Assembly (NCBI GenBank): GCA_902494875.1
Contig: CABUUO010000019.1
Coordinates: forward strand, 1-17,603
Source of the DNA: an uncultured Pseudomonadota bacterium
Lineage (GTDB): Bacteria > Pseudomonadota > Alphaproteobacteria > RF32 > CAG-239
DNA length: 17,603 bases
Direction of reading: 5' to 3'
The translations under genes were made by a program, and so were the position numbers. The notes under the pieces were generated by a model, which did no database searches, had not been told where the DNA came from, and worked only from the letters and a program-made list of their open reading frames with translations. Positions 14,529 through 17,603 of the stretch are shown here, piece after piece (within the stretch, counting starts at the first letter, position 1; every line of letters begins with the position of its first letter).

Positions 14529-15338
14529 TTATTCACCTTCCGACATTTTGCGCGTCAGACGCAGCAAATCGACCCAGACTTTGGCTTTTTGTCCGGGATT
14601 GCGCAACAGATAAGCCGGGTGAAAGCTGGCCAAAACCTGCACAGGCTTTCCATCCGAGGTTTTATAATCCAGCCAGCGGCCGCGCAAGCGTGAGATTGAC
14701 TCCTGCTGTTCCAAAAGCGCATTGGCAGCGCTTCCGCCCAAGATGAAAAGATAATCCGGTTTGATGATATCTATCTGCCTTTTTAAAAACGGCAGGCAGA
14801 CGGCTATTTCGGCATCGGTCGGCGTACGGTTTCCCGGCGGACGCCAAGGCAAAACGTTGGTAATGTAGCAGATGCTGCGATCCAGCCCCACGGCTGCCAG
14901 CATCTTATCGAGCAATTGGCCGCTGCGACCGACAAACGGACGTCCGATGCGGTCTTCGTCCGCTCCCGGAGCTTCGCCAATCAGGACAACGCGCGCCGTC
15001 GGACAGCCATCGCCGAATACTGTATGCGAAGCAGTCAGTTTGAGCGCACAACCGTCAAACCCTTCCACAAGCCGACGCAAGTCTTCCAGATTGTCAATTT
15101 TGCCGCAAAGCTCCCGGGCATTTTGTCTAGCATCGACCGTAGCCTGAGCCAGAGCGGTGGTGGCCTGACGAGGAGACAAAGCCTGAGGCTCGGTTCTGCG
15201 AAACGGAGAATCGACCTGCATCCGGGGCTGAGGCGGTTCTTTTTTGTCAAAAGCGAACGGATGCTCGCCGGCGGTTTCTTCAACCCCGGCCGCAATATAC
15301 CATTCTATCAGTTCTTTTACATCCATTTCGCTGTCCAT
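14529..15338 (-). CDS. Uracil-DNA glycosylase, family 4-like (alphaproteobacterial subtype)
   Basis: Removes uracil from DNA to start base-excision repair, in the cytoplasm. The ATG at 15338 gives 269 aa; an ATG 12 bases later is equally possible, and no strong ribosome-binding site is seen. Family motifs: GEAPGADED (121-129) with GRPFVGRSGQLLDKML, TNVLPWRPPGNRTP (160-173) and HPAYLLRNP (240-248). Of the four positions that bind the Fe-S cluster in classical family 4 enzymes, C97 and C181 remain. The second Cys is not seen, and the third is replaced by W165, so a cluster is unlikely. I recall this pattern as usual in Alphaproteobacteria. The N-terminal ~75 residues are poorly conserved-looking linker. 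The gene is divergent from the TPR lipoprotein. Confidence 0.92.
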   Translation of the reverse strand: MDSEMDVKELIEWYIAAGVEETAGEHPFAFDKKEPPQPRMQVDSPFRRTEPQALSPRQATTALAQATVDARQNARELCGKIDNLEDLRRLVEGFDGCALKLTASHTVFGDGCPTARVVLIGEAPGADEDRIGRPFVGRSGQLLDKMLAAVGLDRSICYITNVLPWRPPGNRTPTDAEIAVCLPFLKRQIDIIKPDYLFILGGSAANALLEQQESISRLRGRWLDYKTSDGKPVQVLASFHPAYLLRNPGQKAKVWVDLLRLTRKMSEGE

Positions 15339-15454
15339 GTCCGCTAAAATATACCATCCGGAGGCAAATGCCAAGTAATTTTATGAAGAATAGACATTAA
15401 TCTTGAACTTAACGAATATTTACACATTTATTGTAAGATAATTCTAAAATTTTA

Positions 15455-15482
15455 TTGTATGATTTTAAAACTTATATAGAAT
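15455..15482 (+). promoter_or_regulatory. Putative promoter of the TPR lipoprotein gene
   Basis: TTGTAT (15455-15460), a 16-base spacer and TAGAAT (15477-15482) leave a leader of about 25 bases. The -35 is the same hexamer as in the cysteine-rich promoters, but no upstream palindrome is present. Confidence 0.45.
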
Positions 15483-15513
15483 AAGTGTAGTTTTTTAAGA
15501 GGATAGGATAACT

Positions 15514-17310
15514 ATGTCAAAATTGGAATATATTGTCGTTTTGGCGGCTGCCATGTTCATGTTTAATTCCTGTGTCAACAGGAAAAACGAACCGGCCGCG
15601 CCGACCGTGCATTCCTATACCAATCCGTATATGGACCAGAAGGTCAAAAAATCTTACGGCGCTTATGTTGCAGGAAGGGTAGCTCACCTGCGCAAAGATT
15701 TTAACGCGGCCGCCGACTACTACATCCAGGCCTTGAAAGTCGATCCCGACAATCCGGAACTCATCAGCCGCGTTTATCTGATACTCACTTCCAAAGGAAG
15801 AGTGTCGGAAGCGGCGCAATATGCCGAATTGTCCTTGAAAAACGGTGACAAAAATAACTTTATCCATATTATCATCGCCGCAGACAAAATAAAGAAAGGT
15901 CAATACAAAGAAGCGAATAACATCATTAACGGAATTGACGGCACGATTTACAAAGAATTTATCACCCCGTTGATTTCGGCTTGGACCTATGCAGGTCTGA
16001 ACGACAAAGGAAAAGCGCTTAAGGCCATGGACCCCATCGGAAAGGAACCAAGCTTCCGTGCTTTGTATAATTTCCACATGGGAATGCTGAATGATTATTT
16101 TGGCGACAACAACGCAGCACAGAAATATTATGAAGTCATTGTCAATGAAGAAAGTCTGGAAATGTCATTCCGCGCTCTGCAAGTGATTACCAACTTTTAT
16201 ATTCGCTCCAACCAAAAAGACAAGGCTCTGGCTTTGGTCAACAAATACAGCGACGAGCGGGTATTGGCCGATATGATGGAACAGCTTAAAAACAAAATCA
16301 AAGACGCAGATCCCGAAGACACGCCAAAAATTATCAACAGCGCAAACATCGGTGTTTCGGAAGCTTTGTTCAATATCGCCGCCACTCTGCGTCAGGGTAC
16401 GGCCGGAATAGATTTGGCTCATATGTTTATCAGCCTCTCTATCTATGAAAATCCCAACTATGATCTGGCGATGCTGTTGCTGGCTGATATTCTTGAAACC
16501 AGAGAAATGTATCTTGAAGCCAACAACGTCTATGACCGCATCGGTGAAGATTCAGAAGCTTATAATACGGCTCAGTTGAAAAAAGCCAATAATCTGGTCA
16601 TGATGGAGGATTACAAAGGCGCTGAGCTGTTGATGAAAGCGCTGACGCTGGACAAAGGAAACTATCAATTGTACTTGGATTTGGGGGATGTTTTGCGCGT
16701 CAGCGGCAAACCCAAAGAAGCCATTACCTATTATAAGGATGCAATCAAGAGTCTGCCTCGGGTCGAAAATCAGCATTGGGTGCTTTTTTATGCCTTGGGT
16801 ATCTCCTATGAACAAAATGACGAATGGGACAAAGCCGAAAAGGCCTTTTTGCGAGCATTGGACCTGAGTCAAAATCATTATATGGTTCTTAACTATCTGG
16901 GCTATAGCTGGCTGAAAGAAGGAAAAAACACCGATCTGGCCTTCGGAATGATTGTTGACGCCTATAATCAGGCGCCGCATGACGGGAACATTAACGATAG
17001 TCTGGGCTGGGCTTTCTATCGTATGGGAATGTATGACCAAGCCGTAACCTATTTGGAAAAAGCCGCAGAGATTGAGCCGGCCAACGCCCTGATTTCAGAC
17101 CATTTGGGTGACGCCTACTGGATGGACGGCCGAAAAAACGAAGCAAAATTTCAATGGCAGCACGCTTTGACCATGAAGGACCGCTCCAACGAACTGGATA
17201 CGGAAGCGGTAAAAGAAAAACTGAACAAAGGCGGTACGGACAACAAACCTGTCAGCTATGACAAAGAAGCCGTGTTGGCTAAAATAGAAACTATAGCTAC
17301 AGAAGATTAG
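15514..17310 (+). CDS. TPR-repeat lipoprotein (598 aa)
   Basis: A long tetratricopeptide-repeat protein exported as a lipoprotein. The ATG at 15514 follows AGGA. The N-terminus has a hydrophobic core and a Cys at 20 in FNSC, an acceptable but not ideal lipobox (Phe at -3). TPR units run through most of the length. The clearest are near 50-85 (AGRVAHLRKDFNAAADYYIQAL), 385-420, 425-455, and the last pair at about 495-560 (NDSLGWAFYRMGMYDQAVTYLEKA, then DHLGDAYWMDGRKNEAKFQWQ). That final pair is typical of a widespread alphaproteobacterial TPR family whose precise role is not known to me. It probably acts as a scaffold in envelope assembly (inference). A terminator follows, then the next cysteine-rich gene. 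Confidence 0.9.
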   Translation: MSKLEYIVVLAAAMFMFNSCVNRKNEPAAPTVHSYTNPYMDQKVKKSYGAYVAGRVAHLRKDFNAAADYYIQALKVDPDNPELISRVYLILTSKGRVSEAAQYAELSLKNGDKNNFIHIIIAADKIKKGQYKEANNIINGIDGTIYKEFITPLISAWTYAGLNDKGKALKAMDPIGKEPSFRALYNFHMGMLNDYFGDNNAAQKYYEVIVNEESLEMSFRALQVITNFYIRSNQKDKALALVNKYSDERVLADMMEQLKNKIKDADPEDTPKIINSANIGVSEALFNIAATLRQGTAGIDLAHMFISLSIYENPNYDLAMLLLADILETREMYLEANNVYDRIGEDSEAYNTAQLKKANNLVMMEDYKGAELLMKALTLDKGNYQLYLDLGDVLRVSGKPKEAITYYKDAIKSLPRVENQHWVLFYALGISYEQNDEWDKAEKAFLRALDLSQNHYMVLNYLGYSWLKEGKNTDLAFGMIVDAYNQAPHDGNINDSLGWAFYRMGMYDQAVTYLEKAAEIEPANALISDHLGDAYWMDGRKNEAKFQWQHALTMKDRSNELDTEAVKEKLNKGGTDNKPVSYDKEAVLAKIETIATED

Positions 17311-17320
17311 AAAACAAAAG

Positions 17321-17343
17321 CCCGGAAATTTCCGGGTTTTTTT
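17321..17343 (+). terminator. Terminator of the TPR lipoprotein gene
   Basis: The 16-base palindrome CCCGGAAATTTCCGGG (17321-17336) is followed by seven T, 10 bases after the stop codon. Confidence 0.85.
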
Positions 17344-17412
17344 ATATCTGGCCGCCAAAAGTTCGACAAATGTCGGCCGGATAAATACATAATATTTTGT
17401 GTTTTCTTGTAA

Positions 17413-17429
17413 CATTTTTGTGAAAATTG
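17413..17429. promoter_or_regulatory. Conserved upstream palindrome, copy B
   Basis: CATTTTT-GTG-AAAATTG, one base from a perfect palindrome, is 22 bases before the -35, exactly as at 9509-9525. Confidence 0.45.
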
Positions 17430-17451
17430 CTGTTCTGACGGCAATTTATTG

Positions 17452-17480
17452 TTGTATTTCTTCGCGGCGCGTGGCATAAT
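17452..17480 (+). promoter_or_regulatory. Conserved promoter of the cysteine-rich gene, copy B
   Basis: TTGTAT (17452-17457), a 17-base G+C-rich spacer, CATAAT (17475-17480). The hexamers equal those of copy A while the spacers differ. Confidence 0.7.
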
Positions 17481-17519
17481 ATATTCAGGCTTTAGTTCTA
17501 ATTATTTATGAGGTGCATT

Positions 17520-17603
17520 ATGTCATACTTTCGCAAAATGTTGTATCTGTCCGCTTCGGTCTTTATTTTGACCCAGGCTTCCGAAACATTGGCTAATCCT
17601 GAT
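17520..17603 (+). CDS. Cysteine-rich family protein, first 28 codons (3' end outside window)
   Basis: The ATG at 17520 follows GAGGTG in the same leader as the 9616 gene. The visible residues MSYFRKMLYLSASVFILTQ, ending A-N-P-D, align with the 9616 product residue by residue through the signal peptide and the start of the mature protein. No cysteine appears yet, as expected, because the first Cys of the relative is at residue 86. The frame is open to the window edge. Everything past the signal peptide is unseen, so domain content is unknown. Confidence 0.85.
   Translation, partial: MSYFRKMLYLSASVFILTQASETLANPD

Noticed and set aside
15326..15374. TTG start extending the uracil-DNA glycosylase by 12 residues, or a leaderless transcript
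   Set aside because: The TTG has no supporting ribosome-binding site and the added residues are not family-like. A TATATT 9 bases before the ATG has a -35 at poor spacing, so a leaderless start is only a weak possibility.
17349..17380. Second terminator or operator after the TPR gene (CTGGCCG...CGGCCGG)
   Set aside because: The inverted repeat is short and imperfect, with a loop of about 18 bases and no T run, and it is not shared with the region upstream of the 9616 gene.

Overview
The window reads as chromosome from an alphaproteobacterium, most likely a host- or gut-associated uncultured lineage. This rests on the alphaproteobacterial subtype of the family 4-like uracil-DNA glycosylase (PWRPPGNR motif), the alphaproteobacterial style of the long TPR lipoprotein and lytic transglycosylase, moderate-to-low G+C with AT-rich intergenic DNA, and the cysteine-rich secreted proteins that I associate from memory with gut Alphaproteobacteria. 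The genus cannot be fixed from sequence alone.

Layout. Positions 1-477 are the 3' end of a cysteine-rich secreted protein gene, followed by a terminator and a 126-bp element with inverted ends (541-666). secA (731-3451, minus) is divergent from a secreted parvulin-type isomerase (3623-4447, plus). A minus-strand group follows: a 133-aa unknown protein, an 89-aa membrane protein overlapping the 3' end of a DUF5131 (phage Gp37/Gp68-like) gene, and a 162-aa membrane protein with a palindrome inside its promoter. Positions 6797-7314 have no protein gene. They hold two near-identical ~175-bp direct repeats, each ending in the 3' 20 nt of tRNA-Asp; the intact tRNA-Asp(GUC) lies at 7315-7391 (minus). 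Next come an M23 peptidoglycan endopeptidase, a 98-aa secreted unknown and a 512-aa cysteine-rich secreted protein with an internal duplication (all plus). A three-gene minus-strand operon (two paralogous secreted unknowns, then a Slt-type lytic transglycosylase) converges on that gene at a shared terminator. A uracil-DNA glycosylase (minus) and a 598-aa TPR lipoprotein (plus) are divergent. The window ends in the first 28 codons of another cysteine-rich gene.

Most of the genes serve the cell envelope: export (SecA), periplasmic folding (parvulin), peptidoglycan cutting (M23, lytic transglycosylase), a TPR lipoprotein, and three members of a secreted cysteine-rich family. The two family members whose 5' ends are visible (9616 and 17520) share promoter, spacing, an upstream palindrome, leader and signal peptide. 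They therefore look like a co-regulated dispersed multigene family. This, the unexplained paralogous pair in the transglycosylase operon, and the tRNA-Asp repeat structure are the parts most worth following up. I see no CRISPR array, complete insertion sequence, or recognisable defence or secretion cluster.
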